64,000 bases of DNA from Phyllobacterium zundukense (lineage in GTDB: Bacteria; Pseudomonadota; Alphaproteobacteria; Rhizobiales; Rhizobiaceae): the NCBI RefSeq assembly GCF_002764115.1, contig NZ_CP017945.1:147009-211008 (forward strand), given 5' to 3'. Of this stretch, positions 7,844 to 16,102 are shown in pieces (position 1 is the first letter of the stretch; each line of letters opens with the position of its first letter). The notes beneath the pieces were generated by a model. It did no database searches. It saw nothing but the letters and a program-made list of their open reading frames with translations, and was not told the DNA's origin. The translations under genes and the position numbers were made by a program.

Positions 7844-8267
7844 CTTGTCCTCCCTTGAATCCAAACCTTCGCTTCGACTTCAACGCCCAACCGGTACTGA
7901 ACGAGCGGCGGGAGAGGCTATTCTATCACAGGGGATTACATCGAAAAGCGCTGAACGCATGCCCCGCAGATCGCTGGGTTGTATCACCTGCACCCTTGCA
8001 ATCAAAAGATGAACAAGTCATGCTGCCGATGCAATGCCATCGATCGCTGACAATGGTTAGATTCATGCGCCATTCATACGCAACATTTCTGAACCCACGT
8101 CATTTTCGGCCACAATCCACGCGCAACTTCCAACCGATGACTTCGAAGGGATGCCTTGACCTGGCCTTTCATTCAAAGGGACGGAAGCCATCGTGGCATT
8201 GTTAAACCGGAACGCATGGTGCGCTCCCGGGGGAAACGCGAAACACTATCGCAAGGAACACACGACG
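7844..8267. other. Divergent intergenic region of about 420 bp
   Basis: Lies between the divergently transcribed DUF1801 gene and the repeat-containing periplasmic protein gene. No open frame with coding character, strong hairpin or recognisable transcription-factor site was seen. Promoters of both genes must lie here but I could not place them with confidence. Confidence 0.5.
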
Positions 8268-8969
8268 ATGAACCAGTTTCGTTTCAATATTCTCGCCGCG
8301 ACGGTGATTGCCGGTGCAGGCATGGCATTCTTCACGCTCCCAGCGGCTGCGCAATCCGTAACAAAACAATGCAGCACGCAATATAACGCAGCCAAGGAAG
8401 CGGGTACGCTCAATGGCCAGAAGTGGCCACAGTTCCTCTCAGAGTGCAGTGCCAAGCTGAAGGAGGATCAGCCGGATGCAGACGCCGCGGCGCCCGCAGC
8501 CAAGACCCCGGCGAAGAAACAGGCAAAGGAAACAACGACAACAAAGGCCAAAAAGACCGAGACGGCAGCCGCAGCTCCCGCAGGCGGCATGTCAGCCAAG
8601 GCAGTGACCAAGGAATGCAGCACGCAATACCAGGCGGCCAAGGAAGCAGGTACACTCAATGGTCAGAAGTGGCCACAGTTCCTCTCCGCCTGCAGTGACA
8701 GCCTGAAGTCCGACGACTCGGACGCAACAGTACCAGATGAGCCGAAGCCTGCTGCAACGAAAACCACTGCAGCCAAGACCACCACGAAAACAACTGCAGC
8801 AGCGACTACCGCCGATGGCAAGCCGCTGTCACCCGGTCAGGTTGCGTTCCGCGCACGCATCAGTGAGTGCGGCGAGCAATGGCAAAAAGCCAAAGCCTCC
8901 AACAAGACCGGCGGTAAGACCTGGCCGCAGTACTGGAGCGCCTGCAATACGCGCCTGAAGGCCGAATAA
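8268..8969 (+). CDS. Secreted protein with three PsiF-like repeats
   Basis: The 233-residue product starts with a Sec signal peptide (MNQFRFNILAATVIAGAG, cleavage probably after AAA-Q near residue 28). It then carries three units of about 35 residues with the pattern C-x(3)-Y/W-x(2)-A-K-x-A..G..W-P-Q-F/Y-x(3)-C. The first two are almost identical (CSTQY, LNGQKWPQFLS) and the third diverged (CGEQW, TWPQYWSAC). Linkers are rich in Ala, Lys and Thr. The spacing of paired cysteines and the helical character recall the PsiF repeat (PF07769). The function is unknown; paired Cys suggest disulfides in the periplasm. The start at 8268 follows AAGGAACACACGACG; an upstream frame extension would disrupt the signal peptide. 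Confidence 0.75.
   Translation: MNQFRFNILAATVIAGAGMAFFTLPAAAQSVTKQCSTQYNAAKEAGTLNGQKWPQFLSECSAKLKEDQPDADAAAPAAKTPAKKQAKETTTTKAKKTETAAAAPAGGMSAKAVTKECSTQYQAAKEAGTLNGQKWPQFLSACSDSLKSDDSDATVPDEPKPAATKTTAAKTTTKTTAAATTADGKPLSPGQVAFRARISECGEQWQKAKASNKTGGKTWPQYWSACNTRLKAE
8370..8460 (+). repeat. Coding tandem repeat, unit 1
   Basis: Encodes the first Cys-W-P repeat of the secreted protein. It is nearly identical at DNA level to 8616-8706, mainly differing at synonymous positions and at the ends, with a 246-bp period that includes the Lys/Ala linker. Confidence 0.75.
8616..8706 (+). repeat. Coding tandem repeat, unit 2
   Basis: Second copy of the unit at 8370-8460. The close nucleotide match points to a recent internal duplication or to gene conversion. 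The third, diverged unit lies at about 8866-8964. Confidence 0.75.
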
Positions 8970-9004
8970 ACTTGTCGTCTCGTGACGGTAAACATCCTTT
9001 ACAG

Positions 9005-9038
9005 CGCCCGGACCGGATCCATCCAGTTCGGGCGTTTT
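9005..9038 (+). terminator. Intrinsic terminator after the repeat protein
   Basis: CGCCCGGAC (9005-9013) pairs with GTTCGGGCG (9026-9034), followed by TTTT. It lies 36 bp after the stop codon. Confidence 0.65.
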
Positions 9039-9126
9039 CCTTGTAAGTGCAATGTGCTCCTGGCGTCATCCAGACATCATCACTGACGTCTAAAACTTGT
9101 ACAAACTCAACCACGAGGAGGTCACC

Positions 9127-9552
9127 ATGCCAATCCAGGATCTCGTTGATTCAATCGCCACCCAAGCCAACCTTGACCCGCAGGTGGCGGAGAAGGCAGC
9201 CGGTACCGTCCTTTCCGTTCTTCAGCATGAGGCTCCGGAGCAGGCGGCATCGCTGTTCGCAAAGATTCCCGGTGCCACCGAGCTCGCACAAAGTTTTGAC
9301 GTCATGGCAAGCGGAGCCCAGTCCGGCGGCTTCCTGTCGAGTGTCACCAGCATGCTCGGAGGCGCCGCAGGTGAAAAGGTGGGCGCACTTATCAATGGCG
9401 TGGCGGCGCTCAAGGAAAGCGGGTTGACAGTCGACCAGATCAGGGAAGCTGGCGCGGCAGTCCTTGCCCATGCCAAGGAATCGGCCGATCCTAACCTTGT
9501 CGACCAGCTTCTGGATTCGGTTCCGGGGCTGAGGGGTCATTTCGGGCTTTGA
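9127..9552 (+). CDS. Small Ala/Ser-rich helical protein, DUF2267/DUF2780-like, unknown function
   Basis: A 141-residue protein with no signal peptide or membrane segment. The N-terminal part (IATQANLDPQVAEKAAGTVLSVLQHEAP) looks like a helical bundle. A glycine/alanine-rich centre (SMLGGAAGEKVGALINGVAAL) and a C-terminal helix ending LLDSVPGLRGHFGL follow. The pattern resembles DUF2267 or DUF2780 proteins, but I cannot decide between them and the function is unknown. The ATG at 9127 is chosen because GAGGAG lies just upstream (9116-9121). Probably monocistronic. Confidence 0.65.
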   Translation: MPIQDLVDSIATQANLDPQVAEKAAGTVLSVLQHEAPEQAASLFAKIPGATELAQSFDVMASGAQSGGFLSSVTSMLGGAAGEKVGALINGVAALKESGLTVDQIREAGAAVLAHAKESADPNLVDQLLDSVPGLRGHFGL

Positions 9553-9630
9553 ACCGAGCGGCCCGTCACGGGCTGACATTTCGCGCTCAACCATATAAAC
9601 CGTTTTGCAACGCCATGGGGAACGGTGGGC

Positions 9631-10005
9631 ATGAACGGAACGAAGCGGACGGTCTATTTCGCGCTTGGATGGGTGATGGTAGCACTTGGCTTCATCGGAG
9701 CCTTGCTGCCGGTCATGCCGACAACGATCTTCCTCATCATCGCCGCCTGGTGTTTCAGCCGTTCCTCACCACGCTTTGAAAAATGGCTGCTCGAACATCC
9801 GGTCTTTGGTCCAACCCTGGTGCAGTGGCGCAATCACGGAGCCGTACCAAAACGCGTGAAATGGATAGCCTGCGGTGGCATGGTTTTCGGCTATGGGACG
9901 TTCTTTTATTTCGCCCGGCCAGCACCCATTCTTGGTGGTGTCGTTGCGCTGTTCTTCATCGCTTGTGCCGCTTATGTCGTTACCCGTCCAAGCATAGCCG
10001 TATAG
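9631..10005 (+). CDS. YbaN/DUF454 family inner-membrane protein
   Basis: A 124-residue membrane protein. The family signature is the first hairpin LGWVMVALGFIGALLPVMPTT (residues about 12-32), followed by FLIIAAWCFSRSSPRFEKWLL (the AAxCFxRSSxR motif typical of DUF454) and HPVFGPTLVQWRNHGAVP. Two more membrane segments lie at about 75-115. The function of the family is unknown. An in-frame GTG at 9625 could also serve as start; the ATG at 9631 is preferred. Confidence 0.85.
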   Translation: MNGTKRTVYFALGWVMVALGFIGALLPVMPTTIFLIIAAWCFSRSSPRFEKWLLEHPVFGPTLVQWRNHGAVPKRVKWIACGGMVFGYGTFFYFARPAPILGGVVALFFIACAAYVVTRPSIAV

Positions 10006-10022
10006 GGACGGAAACGTCGCGC

Positions 10023-11117
10023 CTAAGCCAGTCCATAGTCATTTGGTTCGCCACCCAATCGTGCGACACCCTTTGCCAAGCAATCCTTCAAAAGACGTTG
10101 GGTGTTTTCGTCGTATGAACGCATGCTCTCGATTATTGCTTCTTTCCAGGCGACCCCTCTATCCCATGCTTCCATGTATGCGTCGGCCAATGCTTCGTCC
10201 TGGCGAGATTCGATCATCGCCTCCATAAGGATTCTGGATTGTAGGCGGTCTTTGCGGCTCTTGGCGGTGCCATCCGCATCGTTTCGGCGCCGCGATCCCA
10301 CGATGAGTTTGTGGACGGCGTAGCGCTCGGGTGCAGGGACGAGAATTGGGACGCCCGAGGCATAGAGCATAACTGCGCGCACCGGTTGGTGGATAAGGAA
10401 ATCCAGAAACCGCAGCGGCTGAGCCGACGCGCCACCAAGAGCCGGCATCGATGCGGGATGGTTGCCATAATCAACGGAACCGGTGTTTGGGGTCAGGAAC
10501 TCCACTGCGTATCCAGAACGATTTATGAATTTCGTCGATTGCCGGCTGTCGGTTTGATGCGGAACTACGCGAAAGGTCGGATCAACTTTCCGTAACACAT
10601 CCAGAACGGGCGGGAGGGCGTCTCCAACTGCGGCTGAAATTGAGTGGAACTGGGCAAAATCCGCGTCCGCTGTCTGCAGTGCGGCATTCGGCAAACGCAT
10701 CCCCAGAATCGCGGGATAGCATTGAAATGCAACTGTTCCTACCAGGACACCGCGCAAGCGGAAAAAACCGGCAATAGCCAGAGTTTGAACGATTTCACCC
10801 ACAAATGGCTCTGGCCGCGGGAGATAGGCCTCCCGTACGAGCGTCGATACGATCTTGCGGCGGGCCCGGGCGTCTGACTTCAGGTCCTTGAAATTCTCGA
10901 CCCTTCGCGTGATCTCCTCATCGTCAACCGGGCCGACATAGCGGCGATTTTTGCCGCCACCCTCTTTCGCCGTATCGAAATACCAATATCGTCGGCCGCG
11001 GCTTTCCATGGTTATGAACCGGCCGCTTATGGGAAAATCACTCGTAAACGAAGCATCGAGTGTCCGCTGGGCAAGTTCAGAATAAAGTACCTGATATGTG
11101 TGATCGATGCGTTGCAT
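10023..11117 (-). CDS. Nucleotidyltransferase-fold protein, GSU2403 type (NTP_transf_8)
   Basis: A 364-residue protein. After an N-terminal region with FITMESRGRRYWYFD and KNRRYVGPVDD there is a nucleotidyltransferase-like core: GVLVGTVAFQCYP (GxxAxxxY type, residues about 125-137), then TADADFAQF, the place of the metal-binding acidic residues, and later YAVHKLIVGSRR. This matches the GSU2403-fold nucleotidyltransferase family (PF12281), whose substrate is unknown and some of whose relatives are toxin-like. The ATG at 11117 (MQRIDHTYQVL) is preferred to upstream starts because two palindromic sites lie directly in front of it. No obvious HTH partner gene is adjacent. Confidence 0.72.
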   Translation of the reverse strand: MQRIDHTYQVLYSELAQRTLDASFTSDFPISGRFITMESRGRRYWYFDTAKEGGGKNRRYVGPVDDEEITRRVENFKDLKSDARARRKIVSTLVREAYLPRPEPFVGEIVQTLAIAGFFRLRGVLVGTVAFQCYPAILGMRLPNAALQTADADFAQFHSISAAVGDALPPVLDVLRKVDPTFRVVPHQTDSRQSTKFINRSGYAVEFLTPNTGSVDYGNHPASMPALGGASAQPLRFLDFLIHQPVRAVMLYASGVPILVPAPERYAVHKLIVGSRRRNDADGTAKSRKDRLQSRILMEAMIESRQDEALADAYMEAWDRGVAWKEAIIESMRSYDENTQRLLKDCLAKGVARLGGEPNDYGLA

Positions 11118-11124
11118 AATCATT

Positions 11125-11150
11125 ATTACCAATTGCGCAAGAATGGTAAT
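11125..11150. promoter_or_regulatory. Palindromic operator candidate, proximal copy
   Basis: Imperfect palindrome starting ATTACCA and ending TGGTAAT around a TTGCGCAA centre, immediately upstream of the nucleotidyltransferase-fold gene. It shares the arms and centre of the copy at 11172-11201. Confidence 0.55.
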
Positions 11151-11171
11151 AGCACGAATCGACACAAGAAT

Positions 11172-11201
11172 CTATTACCATTTTCGCAAAAATGGTAATA
11201 G
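11172..11201. promoter_or_regulatory. Palindromic operator candidate, distal copy
   Basis: A 30-bp palindrome with one mismatch per arm: arms CTATTACCATTTT and AAAATGGTAATAG around a CGCA centre. There is no T-run on either strand, so it is more likely a protein-binding site than a terminator. The two copies are about 49 bp apart centre to centre, close to five helical turns. Confidence 0.6.
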
Positions 11202-11258
11202 CATGAGTGCGGGGGGCCATAGTGAAGCCGCAACCATTTATAGAAAAATCCCGCAGTT

Positions 11259-12335
11259 CTAAATCCGCTTTTCGGTCACCTTGTCGAAGACATGCAACGC
11301 ACTGGCATCGATGCTGAAGCGTTGCAACATGCCGACGGTCACCTGTGATCTCGGCGGCAGGCTTGCCGTCAGCCGCTGACTTCCTATCGTCGAGGTAACC
11401 ACCAGCTCCGGACCGGTTAGTTCCACCACCACGACCTTCGCCTCAATCGCAAGACCTATGTCGTCGCCTGACGCCAGCGTCAGGTTCTCCGGGCGGATGC
11501 CGACAATGACATTGCGTGCTTTTCCGGCGCTCTCCTGCAACTCGCGGGGGAGGGGGATGCTACTGAGCGAGCCGTCAATATGGGCGATGCCATCGGCGAC
11601 TGTCGCATCGAGCATGTTCATCGGCGGCGAGCCGACAAAACTTGCAACGTAACGCGTCGCCGGACGGTTATAGATTTCGTCGGGTGCGGCGAGCTGTTCG
11701 ATCTGGCCATCGCGCATCACGGCAATGCGCGTCGCCAAGGTCATCGCCTCGATCTGGTCATGCGTCACATAGACGATCGTGGTGCCTAGCATCTGGTGCA
11801 GCCGCTTCAGTTCGGTTCGCATCTCCATGCGCAATTTGGCATCGAGATTGGACAGAGGCTCGTCGAACAGGAAAATCTGGGGATCGCGCACCAGCGCCCG
11901 GCCGATGGCGACGCGCTGGCGCTGGCCACCGGAAAGCTCCGATGGCTTGCGGCCAAGAAGATTCTCGATCTGCAGGATTCTGGCGGCCTTCTGCACAGCC
12001 TGCGTGCGCTCTGCCGCGGCGACATTGCGCATCTCAAGACCAAAGCCGATGTTGCGGGCCACCGACATGTTCGGATAGAGCGCGTAGGACTGAAACACCA
12101 TGGCGATATCGCGGTCTTTGGGATGAACCCCGGTAACCGACCGATCGCCGATGTGCACATCACCGTCGGTCGCTTCCGCGAGACCCGCAATGATATTGAG
12201 CAAGGTCGACTTGCCGCAACCAGAAGAGCCGAGCAGGACGAGGAACTCGCCGCTGGCGAGAGAAAGATCAATGCCCTTCAGCGTTTCGACAGTGCCGTAG
12301 CGTTTGCGGATGTTGACAAGCTCAAGGGCGCTCAT
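11259..12335 (-). CDS. Sugar ABC transporter ATP-binding protein (UgpC/MsmK/MalK family)
   Basis: A 358-residue ATPase of a CUT1-type sugar importer. It has Walker A GSSGCGKST (residues about 34-42), Q-loop QSYALYPNM, signature [16 protein letters not shown], Walker B IFLFDEPLSNLD and the H-loop YVTHD. A C-terminal regulatory TOBE/OB domain follows (VIVGIRPENLTL). It is the last gene of the operon substrate-binding protein-permease-permease-SIS-PfkB-ATPase; its start overlaps the PfkB stop as ATGA, so translation is coupled. It energises import of the unknown carbohydrate. Confidence 0.93.
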   Translation of the reverse strand: MSALELVNIRKRYGTVETLKGIDLSLASGEFLVLLGSSGCGKSTLLNIIAGLAEATDGDVHIGDRSVTGVHPKDRDIAMVFQSYALYPNMSVARNIGFGLEMRNVAAAERTQAVQKAARILQIENLLGRKPSELSGGQRQRVAIGRALVRDPQIFLFDEPLSNLDAKLRMEMRTELKRLHQMLGTTIVYVTHDQIEAMTLATRIAVMRDGQIEQLAAPDEIYNRPATRYVASFVGSPPMNMLDATVADGIAHIDGSLSSIPLPRELQESAGKARNVIVGIRPENLTLASGDDIGLAIEAKVVVVELTGPELVVTSTIGSQRLTASLPPRSQVTVGMLQRFSIDASALHVFDKVTEKRI

Positions 12336-13270
12336 GGAGCCTCCTCCGGTATTGTTTGCAAGGCCTGGCCGTCATAGCGGCGCGGAACGGTGGATATGGC
12401 CATCGAAGCGACGCGCACGCCGGACGCCAGACTGTGTTCGAGTGTCTGGCCGCCCGCCAGGGCAGCGAGAAAAGCAGCGTTGAACACATCGCCGGCGCCG
12501 ATTGTATCGGCAACTGTCACGAGGGGAGCGGGGACTGAGACCAATTGATCGTCCGAGCCCACAGCCAGGGCACCGTCAGGGCCCCGCTTGACGACGACAA
12601 TCGCATCCTTTGGCATCAGCGCCTTGAGCTTACGTGCGGCTTCGGCCGGTTCGACACTAGTGGCGAGGCGGGTCGTTTCGACCTCGTTGAACAAGGCAAG
12701 ATGACAACGCGACAGCCATTTTCGCGCCTTCGCGCGGTTGGCATCGGTCCAGCCATCGATCGGCCAGCCGGTGTCGAGCGCTACCTGGATATCATTTGCG
12801 GCGGCCCAGTCGAACAGTGCGTCATATTGCGCAATCAGGGCATCGGTAAGGAAGGACCCGCACAGAATCACGATGCCGCCCTTCAACCGCTCAGTGTCGA
12901 GCGTCGCAACGACCTCGGGCCAGGACAGCGCCCCGATATGCCCGCGCGTGGTGAAAAATGTGCGCTCGCCACTGGGATGGGTAATGCCGACGGAAAGCGT
13001 GGTTCCCATCGGTGAAACAGGCCAGCGCCTTGCGTGTGCTCCGAAACCTTGCCGCAGCCATTCGCCGAACTGGTCATTGCCGATATTGGCGGCGATCTGG
13101 AAATCGAGGCCGAGCCCTTCCCAGGTCAATGCGGCGTTGCCAGCCGAACCGCCGACGCGCAATTCGTCATAATCGACCATGATCTCGGTTCCGGGCGTCG
13201 GCCAGGGATCGGCGGGGCCGAGAATGAGATCGACATTGACGTTTCCAATGACGGCGAGGGGACGCATCAT
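12332..13270 (-). CDS. PfkB-family carbohydrate kinase
   Basis: A 312-residue ribokinase-type sugar kinase. The N-terminal substrate-binding glycine motif is GGSAGNAALTWEGLG (residues about 41-55), and the C-terminal anion hole/catalytic motif is DTIGAGDVFNAAFLAALA with the catalytic Asp. Its start codon overlaps the stop of the SIS gene (ATGA), so the two are coupled. A PfkB kinase beside a SIS-domain protein is the pattern seen in fructose-amine pathways (FrlD with FrlB) and in amino-sugar pathways, so the substrate may be a sugar-amine; this is inference. The precise sugar cannot be read from the sequence. Confidence 0.88.
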   Translation of the reverse strand: MMRPLAVIGNVNVDLILGPADPWPTPGTEIMVDYDELRVGGSAGNAALTWEGLGLDFQIAANIGNDQFGEWLRQGFGAHARRWPVSPMGTTLSVGITHPSGERTFFTTRGHIGALSWPEVVATLDTERLKGGIVILCGSFLTDALIAQYDALFDWAAANDIQVALDTGWPIDGWTDANRAKARKWLSRCHLALFNEVETTRLATSVEPAEAARKLKALMPKDAIVVVKRGPDGALAVGSDDQLVSVPAPLVTVADTIGAGDVFNAAFLAALAGGQTLEHSLASGVRVASMAISTVPRRYDGQALQTIPEEAP

Positions 13271-14289
13271 TCGCTCCGTGTGATCTTGGTCGTGCGGACA
13301 GGCGTTCCGAGATCGGCAACACGTGCGCCGGCAAAGCCCAGCATGAAGTGCTGCGCTGCCGGCAGGAGCGCGAAGACAGCAGCGATTCCACTCGCTGCGC
13401 CGGTATCGATCGTTGCAACACCGTCGATAGCGGGTTCACCCGATGCGTCAAACATCACGACAGGCGATCCTGCCTCCAATGCAGAGAGCGTCATGCGGGC
13501 GACGAGTTCGGACGTAGCGTCCTTGGCACGGAAGAGGACAACGCCGACCTTGGGCCCGAGCATTTCCATCGGACCGTGGCGCAACTGCCCGCCTTCCAGC
13601 GAGAAGCAGGGGATGCGGGAGAGTTCGGTGAGGCCGAGGGCGATCGCTTCGGCAACACCCTGCATGCGGCGGCCGGATGTGACGACAGCCGATACGCCGG
13701 AAAGCGCGGCGACAGCGGCAGCGACCTCAGGCTTGCGCTGCCAATTGAGGATCGCAAGCGCTGCGGCTGGGTCATTGCCAAGCGCGGAGAGCACCGCAAG
13801 GTGCAGGGCAAAACTGACGGTAAGGCTGCGCGTCGCGGCGAAAGCATTTTCCGTCCCGCCGGCGCCGATCAGAGAAGGTACGGTACGGGCGAGAGTGGAG
13901 CCACCTTCCAGCGTCAGGCCGAACGTATCCGAAGGAACGCCGGCTTCAGCGAACCACCGCAACACCTCGGCACTTTCGCCTGACTGAGAGGTAACAAGAA
14001 CGGTCTTTCCGGAGAGAGACAATGGCTGGCCAAGCTGTTCGGAGAGCGGCAGGGCGATGGCATCGATACCGAGGCTGCGATAGAGCGGCTCGACGGCGCG
14101 GCCGACCGCATGTGAACCGCCCATGCCGAGCAGCAGAAGCCGCCCGGTCTTACGCAGGGACTGAGCGATGGTCACGGCCAGGGGTGCCGCTGCCTCGAAA
14201 GAGGCAATAGCATCGGCATTCTGCCGCGCCATTTCCTTTTCGATTGCGACAAGGCCGGCGGGTTTGCTGGTTTGCGAAGTCATGCTCAT
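13267..14289 (-). CDS. SIS-domain sugar isomerase/deglycase (AgaS/FrlB-like)
   Basis: A 340-residue protein with two sugar-isomerase (SIS) domains. SIS-1 shows LLLLGMGGSHAVGRAVE and VTSQSGESAEVL (the S-Q-S-G-E/D phosphosugar-binding loop). SIS-2 contains CFSLEGGQLRHGPMEML, the E-x-x-H-G-P motif with the catalytic Glu and His of the GlmS isomerase/FrlB group. It has no glutamine-amidotransferase domain, so it is not GlmS. Known relatives deaminate or deglycate 6-phosphosugar amines. It is coupled to the permease upstream and the PfkB kinase downstream by ATGA overlaps, so it probably acts on the product of that kinase. Confidence 0.85.
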   Translation of the reverse strand: MSMTSQTSKPAGLVAIEKEMARQNADAIASFEAAAPLAVTIAQSLRKTGRLLLLGMGGSHAVGRAVEPLYRSLGIDAIALPLSEQLGQPLSLSGKTVLVTSQSGESAEVLRWFAEAGVPSDTFGLTLEGGSTLARTVPSLIGAGGTENAFAATRSLTVSFALHLAVLSALGNDPAAALAILNWQRKPEVAAAVAALSGVSAVVTSGRRMQGVAEAIALGLTELSRIPCFSLEGGQLRHGPMEMLGPKVGVVLFRAKDATSELVARMTLSALEAGSPVVMFDASGEPAIDGVATIDTGAASGIAAVFALLPAAQHFMLGFAGARVADLGTPVRTTKITRSE

Positions 14290-15131
14290 CCTTTAACGCC
14301 GCCGCTGGTCAGACCCGAGATCAGGGCACGTTGCATGAAGAGACCGATCAGCAGCGGGGGGAGGGCGGCAAGCACACCCGCTGTGGCTATCAGTCCGTAG
14401 TCCGAGACGCGTCCACCTGCCAGGTCGGCGATCGCCACCGTCAAGGTTTTGGCCCGCTGGTCAGACGTGAAGAGCAGGGCATAGAAGAATTCGTCCCAGG
14501 CGAGCAGGAAAGCAAAGAGTGCTGCCGTCGCCATGACCGGTGCGGCCAGCGGCAGCGTGATCAGCCGCAATATCTGGTCAAGCCGCGCACCATCCATGGT
14601 GGCGGCACTTTCGATTTCGCGCGGAATCGAGTCGAAGCCGGATTTCAGCAGCCAGGTGGTGAACGGCGCGAGAATGGTGAGATAGACCAGCGCCAGACCG
14701 AAAACGTTGTTCAGGAGGCCGATCCACGAAAGCGCCATGTAGAGCGGTACGGCGAGTGCCACCGGCGGCAGCATATAGGTGGCGATGACCGCATAGAGCG
14801 ACCAGCCGACCGAAGGTGTACGCGACACCGCCCAGGCAGAGGGAATAGCGACGATAAGCGCTGCCACTGTTGCCATGCCTGCCACTTTCAGGCTGTTGAA
14901 CAGCGAGGCAACGAAAGCCTGGCCGGCGCTGTTGACTACCGATGAAAGCAGAACGCCGTAGCGCGACAGATCGATCGTATCCGGCCACCAGTGTAGCGGC
15001 TTGGCAATGAGATCAGGCGTCGAGGAAATGCTCATGATGAACAGCCAGACGACCGGCGCCAGGATGACGACAAGCAAAAGCAAGGCTGCGAGATGAACGA
15101 GTATCGCTGCGGTGAGACTGCGCCGTTCCAT
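14286..15131 (-). CDS. Sugar ABC transporter permease (MalG type)
   Basis: A 281-residue membrane protein with six predicted helices. The cytoplasmic EAA loop IPREIESAATMDGARLDQILRL (residues about 175-195, beginning at IPRE) is where the ATPase docks. The start shares one base with the stop of the previous permease (TAATG), and the end overlaps the SIS gene. It forms the translocation pore with the MalF-type partner. Confidence 0.92.
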   Translation of the reverse strand: MERRSLTAAILVHLAALLLLVVILAPVVWLFIMSISSTPDLIAKPLHWWPDTIDLSRYGVLLSSVVNSAGQAFVASLFNSLKVAGMATVAALIVAIPSAWAVSRTPSVGWSLYAVIATYMLPPVALAVPLYMALSWIGLLNNVFGLALVYLTILAPFTTWLLKSGFDSIPREIESAATMDGARLDQILRLITLPLAAPVMATAALFAFLLAWDEFFYALLFTSDQRAKTLTVAIADLAGGRVSDYGLIATAGVLAALPPLLIGLFMQRALISGLTSGGVKG

Positions 15132-16012
15132 TACGAGGCTCCTGCGCTTTTACGGATCAGGGCGGCATAGGCAACGGCAAGCACGGTCACCAGCAGCGTG
15201 ACGATCAGCGCGAGCGACGCGCCGGAGCCCGCGCGCTGGAAGGAGAAGGCCTCCTGATAAACGAGGATCGACAATGTCCGTGTGCTGTTGGCCGGACCGC
15301 CCCGGGTCATGACCCAGATGATATCGAAGACCTTGAACGCCTCGATGGTGCGCAGCACCAGCGCCACCATCAAGGGACCGGCAAGATAGGGCATGATGAC
15401 GAAGCGGAAACGCGACCACGCACCGGCACCGTCCACCATCGAGGCAGCAGTGATATCACGCGGCACCGCCTGCAAGGCTGCTAGCGCGATTAGGGCCACC
15501 AATGGGAAATTCTTCCAGCAATCGGCGAGGATCAGCGAAGCGAGTGCCGTGTTGGGTTCACCCAGCCAGGAACGATAGGCATCGATAAAACCCATCTGAG
15601 TCAGCGCTGCGTTGAGCGCGCCATATTCCGGATTGTAGATCAGACGCCAAAGCGTGGCATTGACCACCGTCGGCAGCGCCCAGGGCAGGATCATCAGGGC
15701 GCGCAAAACCGAACGGCCATAGAATTGCTGGTTGAGAAGCAGTGCCGCCAGAACGCCGATCACCATCTCCAAAGCAACAGACAACACCGCAAACCAGAAG
15801 GTGGTGACAAGCGTACGTTGAAAATTTGTGCCGGACAGGATCTTCACGTAATTGTCGAAACCGACAAAACTGCCCTCGGTGCCTACGAGCTTGGCATCGG
15901 TGAAGGAGAGGCGCACCGTATCGATGAGCGGCCATCCGATAACCGCGACCATGACGATCAGCAGGGGCAGCATCAAGAACCATGCGCGGGTCGTAATCCA
16001 GTTGCTCGTCAT
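15131..16012 (-). CDS. Sugar ABC transporter permease (MalF type)
   Basis: A 293-residue membrane protein. It has a periplasmic loop after the first helix (DTVRLSFTDAKLVG), a conserved permease core and the EAA loop VPRDITAASMVDGAGAWSRF near residue 200. I chose the ATG at 16012 (MTSNWITTRAWFLML), which puts the first membrane helix at the N-terminus; an upstream start at 16051 would add a polar, non-conserved tail. It follows the SBP gene after a gap that contains a strong hairpin. Confidence 0.9.
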   Translation of the reverse strand: MTSNWITTRAWFLMLPLLIVMVAVIGWPLIDTVRLSFTDAKLVGTEGSFVGFDNYVKILSGTNFQRTLVTTFWFAVLSVALEMVIGVLAALLLNQQFYGRSVLRALMILPWALPTVVNATLWRLIYNPEYGALNAALTQMGFIDAYRSWLGEPNTALASLILADCWKNFPLVALIALAALQAVPRDITAASMVDGAGAWSRFRFVIMPYLAGPLMVALVLRTIEAFKVFDIIWVMTRGGPANSTRTLSILVYQEAFSFQRAGSGASLALIVTLLVTVLAVAYAALIRKSAGAS

Positions 16013-16063
16013 GAAAAGGTGCCTGTCACAATATCGATCCCGCAATATCAATCATTGAGAAAG

Positions 16064-16096
16064 ACGCAGGCGGAAGGATGAGCCCACCGCCTGCGT
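16064..16096. repeat. Inverted repeat between SBP and permease genes
   Basis: ACGCAGGCGG (16064-16073) pairs perfectly with CCGCCTGCGT (16087-16096). It is located just after the SBP stop. On the minus strand it is followed by CTTTCTC, which is only weakly T-rich, so it is more likely an mRNA-stabilising or partial-termination hairpin than a full terminator. Confidence 0.65.
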
Positions 16097-16102
16097 GTCA
16101 CA

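Noticed and set aside
8616..8706. Tandem repeats in the secreted-protein gene considered as a CRISPR-like or mobile repeat
   Set aside because: The repeats are in frame, encode a protein domain and have a coding spacer; there is no array structure.
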